A stretch of DNA of 5,768 nt from Micavibrio sp. UBA6139 (GTDB taxonomy: Bacteria; Pseudomonadota; Alphaproteobacteria; Micavibrionales; Micavibrionaceae): positions 1 to 5,768 of the forward strand of contig DIVF01000045.1 in the NCBI GenBank assembly GCA_002423285.1, given 5' to 3'. Numbering within the stretch: position 1 is the stretch's first letter; each line of letters begins with the position of its first letter. A program made the position numbers and the translations under genes. The notes beneath the pieces are model-generated. The model was given only the letters and a program-made list of their open reading frames with translations. It was not told the DNA's origin and did not search any database. This document shows, in pieces, positions 1 to 5,768 of the stretch.

Positions 1-3
1 TAA

Positions 4-759
4 TCAAATGAGTCTTGGCCCTAATCTTTCATGCGACATAAGCTGGTTAATGGATTCCCGCATTGGCCAAATAGAATGGCGAATGGTGTGCATATAACGC
101 TTGGCCATTTGAATATCGACCATAACGTCATTGCCGGGATTATTGAGGACTTCATCCTCCATCGCATCAATCCGGTCGCCAAATTTTTCCAGCAACGGAA
201 AGAAACCATCAATAACTGCATCCAGCATGACATAGGCCAGATAATCCGCTCCTGATGTAAGAATACGGTTGCCTGTCCCACGGCGGATACGATCACGAAT
301 AATATTCCAACAATCACCAGGGGCTTCCTGAAATGACAAAACGAAATCAGGGCCAAGGAAAATTGAAATCTGCTCCAGATCCAGTTCATCGCCGCCGCTG
401 ATGTCATTGGCCATGCGGCAAACCGTATAAAGATGCGTTTCGTAATCTTCAGTCTTTGGACGTTGGTGGACATTCACCGTGTCTTCAAGAGCCAGCGGGT
501 GCAGCTGGAAAATCTCGCCAATTTTTTGCACTGTCTCGGCGTTGCTGACGCCATCGACATTGACCCAGATAACAGGCCATTTTTTGTAATAGTCGTTAAT
601 TTCATCAACAGATTGTAAAGTCACTTCGACATACTGATCGGCGTTAAACGCCACGATCTGCATCGGGGGTTGCATGGAATCCTGCGTGGGAACCAGCGTC
701 CCGGCTTCGGTGCCGGGTTTATTACGTTTACGATGAACGTATTTTTTGTGCTTTGCCAT
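4..759 (-). CDS. corA: CorA-family Mg2+/Co2+ transporter, cytosolic domain only (apparently truncated)
   Basis: CorA proteins are homopentameric inner-membrane channels for Mg2+ (also Co2+ and Ni2+). The 251-residue product carries the cytosolic part: a basic N-terminus, then the conserved HPLALED (87-93) and HQRPK (98-102) motifs, an EQISIFL strand near 129-135, and the long helix leading to the pore, with IWPMRE at 230-235 where the family has a similar WPLRE. The frame ends at a TGA (4-6). The family is usually 310-350 residues and continues with a conserved FRDVYDH-like segment, two membrane helices and a GMN signature; all are absent here. The ATG at 757-759 has only a weak Shine-Dalgarno. 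It lies 46 bases after the channel gene on the same strand, so one transcript is likely. As read, the protein could not form a channel. A frameshift at the TTT just before the stop, or a true gene decay, would explain this; the window ends too soon to decide. Family assignment is firm, functionality is not. Confidence 0.85.
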   Translation of the reverse strand: MAKHKKYVHRKRNKPGTEAGTLVPTQDSMQPPMQIVAFNADQYVEVTLQSVDEINDYYKKWPVIWVNVDGVSNAETVQKIGEIFQLHPLALEDTVNVHQRPKTEDYETHLYTVCRMANDISGGDELDLEQISIFLGPDFVLSFQEAPGDCWNIIRDRIRRGTGNRILTSGADYLAYVMLDAVIDGFFPLLEKFGDRIDAMEDEVLNNPGNDVMVDIQMAKRYMHTIRHSIWPMRESINQLMSHERLGPRLI

Positions 760-787
760 GATGGGATTATGCCGTTAATCAGTGGGA

Positions 788-802
788 CTGGCAATCCGCC
801 AG
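788..802. other. small hairpin between channel gene and corA
   Basis: A perfect 5-bp inverted repeat (CTGGC/GCCAG) with a 5-base loop lies in the 46-base gap between the channel stop codon and the corA start. No T-run follows it on either strand, so it is not an intrinsic terminator. It could be an mRNA processing or stability element within the channel-corA transcript, or chance. Confidence 0.3.
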
Positions 803-805
803 AGA

Positions 806-1684
806 TTAGTCTGCAACCACCACAGGCGGAACTGGAACCACTGGGTTGGCTAGAGCGCGGATTTCATGCACCCGTGCTAAAAAATCCTGGATGATGGCAA
901 CACCAATATCATCGGCCTTCTTTGTCGGAACAAAGATACGCGCCGAAAACACAAAATGCCCCAGCTCCGTTGTGCGAAAACCAAAGGACGGTTTGGCTTC
1001 GGGCAGATCAATGCCCGCCTTGCGCGACACACGCCGGGCAAATTTCAGGGCATCATCACGGAATGGCGCAACATGGCTTTCCGCAACCTCTTTCATAATC
1101 CCCGCCAACTCCATCGGGTTCATACCGGTAAATTGCACCGAGGCCCACACATCATGGAAAATGAAACTTTTAATAAAGTTCTGGTTTTCGACTGTCGATG
1201 TAAACAGTTTGCTATTGGGCATCATCACCGACTTGCCGGTGAATTGATAAGATTTCGATGCCGCATCCAATTCTTCTAACCGAGTATTGAAGGCGTTGAT
1301 TTCCATCACCTCGCCGGTGATGCCATCGATTGAGATCCAGTCCCCGACTTTATAGGGCTGGGTACTGATGCGGAACAATGACCCGGTCAGGCACAAAATC
1401 ATTTCTTTTGTGGCGACGACAAGGGCCACCGCGAACGCGGTCAACGACAGGGCGAAGGTTTGCAGCTGTGGTGCCCAGACCAGGGCCAGACAAACAAAAA
1501 TGATTATAATGACGCCGTTTTTGATCCGGTTGATCCAACGGCGCTGTTCCTTGCTCAAAATCTCGGAATTGCGGCGAACCATACGGATCAGCAGCGTGCG
1601 TAACCCGATCAAAATCGCAATAAACACAACAGAGGTAAGAAGTTCTTGGGTGAAGGTGGACATTGAAATGCCAGCAAAGTCCAT
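806..1684 (-). CDS. MscS-family small-conductance mechanosensitive ion channel
   Basis: Inner-membrane channel of the MscS family, which opens under membrane tension and releases solutes during hypo-osmotic shock. The 292-residue length is close to E. coli MscS (286). Three hydrophobic segments are visible at about 13-33, 56-72 and 75-104, the third being the expected pore-lining helix. It is followed by the family's beta-domain signature, seen here as YKVGDWISIDGITGEVMEI (111-129) and MMPNSKLF near 153-160, then an alpha/beta C-terminal domain with a Pro/Val-rich tail. The pore helix is rich in Ala and Val and lacks the Gly spacing of E. coli MscS, so it belongs to a divergent branch. I take the ATG at 1682-1684, with AAGGG about 10 bases upstream; the second ATG at 1661-1663 is possible. 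Its start sits 15 bases after a terminator-like hairpin, and corA follows. Subfamily and gating are unknown. Confidence 0.9.
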   Translation of the reverse strand: MDFAGISMSTFTQELLTSVVFIAILIGLRTLLIRMVRRNSEILSKEQRRWINRIKNGVIIIIFVCLALVWAPQLQTFALSLTAFAVALVVATKEMILCLTGSLFRISTQPYKVGDWISIDGITGEVMEINAFNTRLEELDAASKSYQFTGKSVMMPNSKLFTSTVENQNFIKSFIFHDVWASVQFTGMNPMELAGIMKEVAESHVAPFRDDALKFARRVSRKAGIDLPEAKPSFGFRTTELGHFVFSARIFVPTKKADDIGVAIIQDFLARVHEIRALANPVVPVPPVVVAD

Positions 1685-1697
1685 GAGTGTAGAGCCC

Positions 1698-1750
1698 TTA
1701 AAAAATGCCCCCGGAGAGGGGGTCAGAAACCAGAATAACCAGACCTCCTT
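1698..1750 (-). promoter_or_regulatory. possible attenuator / leader-peptide region upstream of channel gene
   Basis: Read on the minus strand, this stretch holds AAGGAGG (1750-1744), a near-perfect anti-16S match with no ATG, GTG or TTG after it. An ATT lies 7 bases downstream (1736-1734) and opens a 12-codon frame, ILVSDPLSGGIF, that crosses the terminator stem and stops at TAA (1700-1698). In addition AGGAGGTC (1749-1742) can pair with GACCCCCT (1724-1717) at 7 of 8 positions, which would exclude the terminator stem. The geometry is seen directly; any regulatory function is inference, and chance is a serious alternative. Confidence 0.22.
1700..1722 (-). terminator. intrinsic terminator between response regulator and channel gene
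   Basis: On the minus strand, CCCCC (1722-1718) and GGGGG (1712-1708) form a 5-bp all-GC stem with a 5-base loop, followed by CA and six T residues (1705-1700). It lies about 85 bases past the response-regulator stop codon, so the simplest role is ending the kinase/regulator transcript. It is also only 15 bases before the channel ATG, so it could instead act as an attenuator in that gene's leader. Confidence 0.7.
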
Positions 1751-1756
1751 TATAGC

Positions 1757-1785
1757 AGGATAATCATGGCGATTTTAGGACTCAA
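1757..1785 (-). promoter_or_regulatory. candidate sigma70-type promoter for channel-corA
   Basis: The minus strand has TTGAGT (1785-1780; 4 of 6 to TTGACA), a 17-base spacer and TATCCT (1762-1757; 4 of 6 to TATAAT). Transcription would begin near 1750, giving a leader of about 66 bases that contains an orphan Shine-Dalgarno and the terminator hairpin. Both boxes are moderate matches, so this is a suggestion only. Confidence 0.3.
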
Positions 1786-1806
1786 TTGGGTTTAATTCGT
1801 GTGAAT

Positions 1807-2232
1807 TTAATTTGCGTTCAGCGCCTGCTGGATCGTTTTTTGCAAAAGACCAAAATTCAACGGCTTCTCCATATAGGCGAAAGGCTCAAAGGATTGAACC
1901 TCGGCCCGGTCACGCGGGTCGGTCATCGCGGTCAGGAAGATAAACGGCATGGATTTATACTGCGGATACGACCCGCGCAGACGTTGTAGTAATTCTGAGC
2001 CACTCATTTGCGGCATGGTGCGGTCGCAGATGACAACGTCAGGTTCGTATTCCTGAATCTTGGACAGACCTTCCGCACCATCAGCGGCCAGAATAACTTT
2101 ATAGCCCAAGGATGATAATTCGTCCTTCAGCAACTCTGAAATGGCAGGTTCATCTTCGATGACAAGGATGGTGGGATTGCGGCTGCGCCCCGATAGAACA
2201 CCGGACAGGCCAATAGCACCAAAATCATTCAT
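1807..2232 (-). CDS. single-domain (CheY-like) response regulator
   Basis: Stand-alone receiver domain that would accept a phosphoryl group from a histidine kinase and act by protein contact, since no DNA-binding or enzymatic output domain is attached. Counting from the ATG at 2230-2232 (141 residues), the acidic pair is E26-D27, the phospho-acceptor is D70 in VVICDRTMP, the switch threonine is T101 in FLTA, and the conserved lysine is K123 in MEKP. All residues needed for phosphorylation are present. I prefer this ATG because GGGG lies 7 bases upstream; a GTG at 2245-2247 would add five residues but has a poorly placed ribosome site. The gene lies 66 bases after the histidine kinase gene on the same strand, so the kinase is the obvious partner. 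An intrinsic terminator follows about 85 bases on. The first 20 or so residues are not part of the receiver fold. The downstream target is unknown. Confidence 0.93.
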   Translation of the reverse strand: MNDFGAIGLSGVLSGRSRNPTILVIEDEPAISELLKDELSSLGYKVILAADGAEGLSKIQEYEPDVVICDRTMPQMSGSELLQRLRGSYPQYKSMPFIFLTAMTDPRDRAEVQSFEPFAYMEKPLNFGLLQKTIQQALNAN

Positions 2233-2298
2233 TAGATTACCCCGCACACTCAGAAATTGGCCTTTATACTCGGGCCTTATGTACTATATTAGGGAACC

Positions 2299-3852
2299 TT
2301 AATTAACATTCCGTAAATTGATTATGAACGTCGTACCCTGCCCAAGGGCGCTTTTCACCTCTATACGCCCGCCTTGCAGGGATAAAAGCTGTTGCACAAG
2401 GTTCAAACCGATCCCCGTGCCAGGAATACCGTTTGAGGTTGAGGCGCGGTAATAACGCTCAAACACCTTATCCAGCTCATCTTCCGGAATGCCGATGCCG
2501 TTATCAGCCACTTCAATCGTTATGGCATCGTCTTGTGTTGCGGCGGTCACGGTGATCAGCGGCGATTCTTTCGTAAATTTGACCGCGTTTGAAATCAAAT
2601 TGGTCAGAATCAGGGTCATCATCTTGCGGTCCAGACGGACCTGCCCCGTGATTCGTGTTATGTCATGCTTGATGCTGTGTGATTTGGACAACTCCGCTTG
2701 CTCCTCACACAACTCAATAATAAGTGCGGCGAGATCAAAATCTTCGGGGTCCGGGTCGATGCGTCCGGTTTTCAAAAGATTGGATGACAGGATACTTTCC
2801 ATCATCTGAACAAGGCGTGAAACCGCGCTGCGTATGGTTTTACAGCGTGCTTGAACCGATTCCCGGTCCATATCGTCGCGGCGCAAAATCACCTGTGCGT
2901 GGCCATCAATAATCGCCAAAGGCGTGCGGAATTCATGGCTGACCATGCCGATAAACTGCTTTTGCAGCTGGCTGGCCTCTTGTTCCTTTTGCAGTGATTC
3001 TGCCAATTGGCGCGAGGCTTCTTCGATTTCGCGTTTGCGCATCTCAATGCTGGTGATGTCGGTCGTGGTCACGATGGTGCCCTGACCATCCATCAACGGT
3101 GATGCCTTCATGCGCCAGGTGCGGCCCTTATACCGGCCAATATCGGATTCAAATTCAATCTGCCCGGAAAGCGATTCCCAGAAGTTTTTCAATAGGTTAT
3201 AACGGGGATCATCGGTCGTGACCCCCTCCTCGATCCGGGCCATTTCAAAGGCTTCCATGACCGGAACGCCCCGCACCAGACGGGATGCGATGTTGGGATA
3301 GGCTCTCTTGTAATGCTCACTAACGAAGAAGATTCGCCCTTCATTATCAAAAACAATCAGGGCATCGGGGCTTGCGGCCAGTGCGGCGCGGAACCGCAGA
3401 TATTCTTCCTGCATGATGCGGTTGGTCTGGCGGACCCGTGATTTTTCGATTTTTTTAAGGATAATCTGTTTAAAATCAATGCTTTGGGCCATATGGCGGT
3501 TAAAGATGGAATCAAAGCCGGCGGCAACCAGTTGAATCCGGCGATCTGTATCCGCGTCATAGGCCAAACCGATGATATCACCGATCAACGTTGCTTCCTG
3601 CGACAGCATTTTACAGAGTTCAACATTGCTATCGTCATCACCCACGACGATAAATGTTAAGACAGAATCTGAGATTCTTTCTTTAAGGTCTTGAATATTA
3701 TCAATATTTTCTATTTTAATGTCGGACGCAGACAGCGTGGACCATAACAGCTTGCTCGCCTCTTTTTCCTTGTCATCACCATAGACAAGGACATAAGATT
3801 GCGGCTTGCGGTTCAGCAAAAAAGGCTTGGATTGGACGGGTTCTGTGCTCAC
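2299..3852 (-). CDS. soluble PAS-domain sensor histidine kinase with degenerate receiver-like N-terminus
   Basis: Two-component sensor kinase of 517 residues with no membrane segment, so it should sense a cytosolic signal. Domains in order: a receiver-like region (about 18-140) with a FIVVGDD strand, an IIGLAYDADTD segment and an AAGFDSIFNRH end, which follow the receiver outline but lack a clear phospho-acceptor and the KP motif; a PAS domain (about 151-270, from FRAALAASPDALIVFD to VTTTDIT); a short coiled linker (270-298); HisKA with H306 in VSHEFRTP; and the HATPase domain with an N box (NLISNAVKFT, 418-427), G1 box (DNGIGIP, 450-456), FERYYR (464-469) and G2 box (GTGIGL, 478-483). No in-frame ATG exists near the start of homology, so I chose GTG at 3850-3852; GTG at 3865-3867 is equally possible, and neither has a good Shine-Dalgarno. 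The open frame continues to 4311 but overlaps rplU and is not believable there. The next gene is its likely response regulator. The signal is unknown. Confidence 0.9.
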   Translation of the reverse strand: MSTEPVQSKPFLLNRKPQSYVLVYGDDKEKEASKLLWSTLSASDIKIENIDNIQDLKERISDSVLTFIVVGDDDSNVELCKMLSQEATLIGDIIGLAYDADTDRRIQLVAAGFDSIFNRHMAQSIDFKQIILKKIEKSRVRQTNRIMQEEYLRFRAALAASPDALIVFDNEGRIFFVSEHYKRAYPNIASRLVRGVPVMEAFEMARIEEGVTTDDPRYNLLKNFWESLSGQIEFESDIGRYKGRTWRMKASPLMDGQGTIVTTTDITSIEMRKREIEEASRQLAESLQKEQEASQLQKQFIGMVSHEFRTPLAIIDGHAQVILRRDDMDRESVQARCKTIRSAVSRLVQMMESILSSNLLKTGRIDPDPEDFDLAALIIELCEEQAELSKSHSIKHDITRITGQVRLDRKMMTLILTNLISNAVKFTKESPLITVTAATQDDAITIEVADNGIGIPEDELDKVFERYYRASTSNGIPGTGIGLNLVQQLLSLQGGRIEVKSALGQGTTFIINLRNVN

Positions 3853-3897
3853 AAGTGCAGAATACACGAAAACCGTTACTTTGATCCATGCATTTTG

Positions 3898-3925
3898 TTG
3901 ACACGTTATGTAGCATGTGTATATT
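3898..3925 (+). promoter_or_regulatory. strong sigma70-type promoter of rplU-rpmA
   Basis: A perfect TTGACA (3898-3903), a 16-base spacer and TATATT (3920-3925; 5 of 6) precede rplU. Transcription would begin near 3932, leaving a 5' leader of about 35 bases with AGGAA (3955-3959) 7 bases before the ATG. Strength fits a ribosomal protein operon. The spacer is flanked by an imperfect inverted repeat, ACACGT (3901-3906) and ATGTGT (3915-3920), which could be an operator or chance. The divergent kinase gene starts 45 bases upstream of the -35 box. Confidence 0.8.
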
Positions 3926-3966
3926 GCGCACGTTCGGAAATTCGAGAAACTATTAGGAACATCATT

Positions 3967-4251
3967 ATGTTTGCAGTCATTCGCACAGGCGGAAAACAAT
4001 ACAAAGTCAGCAAAGACGACAAAATCACAGTTGAGAAACTGGATGTCGAAGCTGGCAAAACAGTGAACTTTGACGGCGATAACGTCCTTTTCGCAGCCGG
4101 TGGCGCGTTGGCGAAGGTATCGGCGACAGTTGTAGCGCATGTGCGCGGCGACAAAGTTCGCATTTTCAAGAAAAAACGTCGTCAGGGCTATCGCCGGACG
4201 AAGGGTCATCAGCAGGATCTGACCGTTCTGCAAATTACAAACGTCGCTTAA
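3967..4251 (+). CDS. rplU: 50S ribosomal protein L21 (bL21)
   Basis: Structural protein of the large ribosomal subunit that binds 23S rRNA. The N-terminus MFAVIRTGGKQYKV is the family signature, and the C-terminal half shows the basic rRNA-binding stretch FKKKRRQGYRR (about 71-81), then GHQQ and the terminal LQITNVA strand. The product has 94 residues where about 102-105 is usual; the shortfall is internal, around residues 45-50 (AAGGALAKV), where most L21 proteins carry an extra loop with a GxPxV-like segment. The frame on both sides is intact, so this looks like an in-frame shortening and not a broken gene. AGGAA 7 bases before the ATG supports the start; a longer open frame begins at 3799 but would place the promoter inside the gene. 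It is the first gene of the rplU-rpmA operon, 32 bases before rpmA. Identity is near certain. Confidence 0.97.
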   Translation: MFAVIRTGGKQYKVSKDDKITVEKLDVEAGKTVNFDGDNVLFAAGGALAKVSATVVAHVRGDKVRIFKKKRRQGYRRTKGHQQDLTVLQITNVA

Positions 4252-4283
4252 TCTAAACAGCGCGTATTTGAGGAGATTGAAAC

Positions 4284-4568
4284 ATGGCACATAAAAAAGC
4301 AGGCGGTTCATCCCGCAACGGTCGCGATACCGAAGGTCGTCGTCTTGGCGTGAAACGCTATGGCGGTGAGAAGGTTCTCGCTGGCAACATCATCATTCGT
4401 CAACGCGGTACACGTTACAACGTTGGTAACAATGTCGGTTTGGGTAAGGATCACACGATCTTTGCACTGGTCGATGGCGAAGTTCTGTTCACACATGGCC
4501 GCCGTGGCGTCAATGTTGTAAACGTTCTGCCTGCCAACGACGCATCGGCTAAAAAAGCGGCTGAGTAA
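4284..4568 (+). CDS. rpmA: 50S ribosomal protein L27 (bL27)
   Basis: Large-subunit protein whose N-terminal tail reaches toward the peptidyl-transferase centre and helps position tRNA. The 94-residue product begins MAHKKAGGSSRNGRD and continues with LGVKRYGGE, GNIIIRQRGTRY and GLGKDHTIFAL, the full set of L27 signatures, then a short Lys/Ala-rich tail. The Met-Ala-His-Lys-Lys start means no cleavable N-terminal extension of the Firmicutes type. AGGAG (4271-4275) is 8 bases before the ATG, an ideal ribosome site. It follows rplU by 32 bases with no terminator between, so the two are co-transcribed, and a strong terminator follows 24 bases after its stop. The wording, for example GRRLGVKRYGGE, fits alphaproteobacteria. 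Confidence 0.98.
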   Translation: MAHKKAGGSSRNGRDTEGRRLGVKRYGGEKVLAGNIIIRQRGTRYNVGNNVGLGKDHTIFALVDGEVLFTHGRRGVNVVNVLPANDASAKKAAE

Positions 4569-4592
4569 GCCCCTACTGAACATCATTTTATG

Positions 4593-4626
4593 AAGGGGGA
4601 AAGGCTCAAGTCCTTTTCCCCTTTTT
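4593..4626 (+). terminator. intrinsic terminator after rpmA
   Basis: AAGGGGGAAAGG (4593-4604) pairs with CCTTTTCCCCTT (4612-4623) in a 12-bp stem with one G-U wobble and a 7-base loop, running into five T residues (4622-4626). It should end most rplU-rpmA transcripts. It stands 20 bases before the obgE ATG, so obgE is either expressed by readthrough or from a promoter I cannot identify. Confidence 0.88.
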
Positions 4627-4646
4627 AATTGACCGGATTTGAAAAA

Positions 4647-5702
4647 ATGAAATTCCTCGATGAAGCAAAAATCTATGTAACCAGCGGCGATGGCGGTGCA
4701 GGCTGTATCGCATTCCGCCGTGAAAAATTCATCGACATGGGCGGCCCCAATGGCGGCGATGGCGGCAAGGGCGGCGATATCATTTTCGAATGCGTGGCTG
4801 CACTCAACACCCTGATCGATTTCCGCTACACCCAGCATTTCAAGGCGCAAAAAGGCCGCCACGGCCAAGGTAAAGACCGTTCTGGCGCCCATGGCGAAGA
4901 CCGCATTATCCGCGTACCTGTTGGTACACAAATCATCGACGAAGACGGCGAAACCGTTTTGATGGACATGACCACACCCGGTGAACGCATTGTCTTCTTA
5001 AAGGGCGGCGATGGCGGGTTTGGCAACGCGCATTATAAAACATCCACCAATCAGGCCCCGCGTAAATCGACACCGGGTTGGCCGGGTGAAGAACGCGCCT
5101 TGTGGCTGCGCCTGAAACTGATTGCCGATGCCGGTATTGTGGGTTTGCCGAATGCCGGTAAATCGACATTCCTCGCCGCGTGTTCCGCCGCAAAACCGAA
5201 AATTGCCGATTACCCGTTTACAACGCTGCACCCGAATTTGGGTGTGGTGAAGGTTGATGACATCGATTTCGTTCTGGCCGATATTCCCGGCCTGATCGAG
5301 GGCGCAAGCGAAGGCCATGGCCTTGGAACACGTTTCCTTGGGCATGTGGAGCGCACCGCCACCCTGCTCCATCTGATTGATGCGACACAAGACGACATTG
5401 TCGGCGCGTACAACACAATCAGAAACGAACTCGAAGCCTATGGCGGCGAATTATCTGAAAAACACGAGGTCATTGCCCTGAATAAGGTTGATGCCATCGG
5501 CATGGATCTCGCAAAGGATCAGGCCAAGGCCCTGCAAAAACAACTGGGCAAGGATGTTAAAATCCACCTGATTTCCGGTGTGTCGGGCGAAAACGTCCGT
5601 GAGGTTCTGTTCGCGATGGCGGGGCCAATTCAAGAGGCCCGCAATGAACGCAACGCCATCTATGACGCCCCGTCTGAAAATCCATGGGAACTGGAAGAAT
5701 AA
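4647..5702 (+). CDS. obgE: Obg/CgtA-family GTPase, 50S ribosome assembly factor
   Basis: Essential GTPase in most bacteria that binds the 50S subunit and acts in its late assembly, with links to (p)ppGpp signalling and cell-cycle control. The 351-residue product has the N-terminal glycine-rich Obg fold (1 to about 158; SGDGGAG, GGPNGGDGGKGG, KGGDGGFGN) followed by the G domain: G1 GLPNAGKS (166-173), G2 threonines at T192-T193, G3 DIPG (212-215), G4 NKVD (279-282) and G5 SGVSG (310-314). G1 falls at the same residue number as in E. coli ObgE. The C-terminus is a short acidic tail ending WELEE. I chose the ATG at 4647-4649 because the family begins MKFLDEAK; an upstream in-frame TTG at 4629 would add six residues next to the terminator. 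The ribosome site is weak (GGA, 9 bases upstream). It follows rplU-rpmA in the order common across bacteria. All GTPase motifs are intact. Confidence 0.97.
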   Translation: MKFLDEAKIYVTSGDGGAGCIAFRREKFIDMGGPNGGDGGKGGDIIFECVAALNTLIDFRYTQHFKAQKGRHGQGKDRSGAHGEDRIIRVPVGTQIIDEDGETVLMDMTTPGERIVFLKGGDGGFGNAHYKTSTNQAPRKSTPGWPGEERALWLRLKLIADAGIVGLPNAGKSTFLAACSAAKPKIADYPFTTLHPNLGVVKVDDIDFVLADIPGLIEGASEGHGLGTRFLGHVERTATLLHLIDATQDDIVGAYNTIRNELEAYGGELSEKHEVIALNKVDAIGMDLAKDQAKALQKQLGKDVKIHLISGVSGENVREVLFAMAGPIQEARNERNAIYDAPSENPWELEE

Positions 5703-5768
5703 GGCGCAATCGTTAACGCTCCTTTCCTTTCCAGGCCTTTGATATAGTAGACCTGTTGCAAAAGTCCG

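Noticed and set aside
1368..1763. 131-residue plus-strand open frame opposite the channel gene
   Set aside because: Its codons mirror the channel gene; no domain, and it crosses the intergenic terminator.
2259..2280. Short direct repeat GGCCTTTAT / GGCCTTAT between kinase and regulator genes
   Set aside because: Only 8-9 bases and imperfect; too short to separate from chance in a 66-base gap.
2283..2288. TATAGT on the minus strand as a -10 box for the response regulator
   Set aside because: No acceptable -35 box 16-18 bases upstream; co-transcription with the kinase is simpler.
3799..3966. N-terminal extension of L21 in the same frame
   Set aside because: The extra part contains the rplU promoter and its expected start of transcription; family L21 begins at MFAV.
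3853..4311. Upstream extension of the kinase reading frame to 670 residues
   Set aside because: It runs antisense through the whole of rplU and its promoter, has no kinase-like content and is rich in Cys and Phe as expected of a shadow frame.
4629..4646. TTG start for obgE six codons upstream
   Set aside because: It touches the terminator tail, has no ribosome site, and the family begins at MKFLDEAK.
4308..4931. 207-residue minus-strand open frame opposite rpmA and obgE
   Set aside because: It is antisense to two certain genes, crosses the terminator, and shows no recognisable domain.
5743..5748. TATAGT as a -10 box for a gene beyond the right edge
   Set aside because: No matching -35 box at the right distance, and the 66 bases after obgE show no gene or hairpin terminator.

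Overview
The window looks like a chromosomal segment of an alphaproteobacterium. The best evidence is the Obg GTPase and ribosomal proteins L21 and L27, whose wording matches alphaproteobacterial members of these families; this rests on recalled family patterns, not a search. Base composition is moderate, with no obvious compositional break, no RNA gene, no insertion sequence and no CRISPR array. Coding density is high and no gap exceeds about 125 bases.

Left part, minus strand, read right to left: a cytosolic PAS-type histidine kinase (3852-2299), a single-domain CheY-like response regulator (2232-1807), an intrinsic terminator (1722-1700), an MscS-family mechanosensitive channel (1684-806), and a CorA-family divalent cation transporter gene (759-4). 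The CorA reading frame stops just before the expected membrane domain, at the window edge. Kinase and regulator are a probable two-component pair. The channel and CorA gene are 46 bases apart and probably co-transcribed; both concern ion balance, but nothing in the sequence proves that the two-component pair controls them.

Right part, plus strand: a strong sigma70-type promoter (3898-3925) drives rplU (L21) and rpmA (L27), which end in a clear intrinsic terminator (4593-4626). The GTPase gene obgE (4647-5702) follows. This rplU-rpmA-obgE order is the classic bacterial arrangement and links two 50S proteins with a GTPase of 50S assembly. The kinase gene is divergent from rplU.

I found no strong sign of a wholly new system. 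The points most worth a second look are the CorA truncation, the unusual leader between the response regulator and the channel gene (terminator, competing pairing, orphan Shine-Dalgarno with a possible AUU-started leader peptide), the degenerate receiver-like domain at the kinase N-terminus, and an internally shortened L21.
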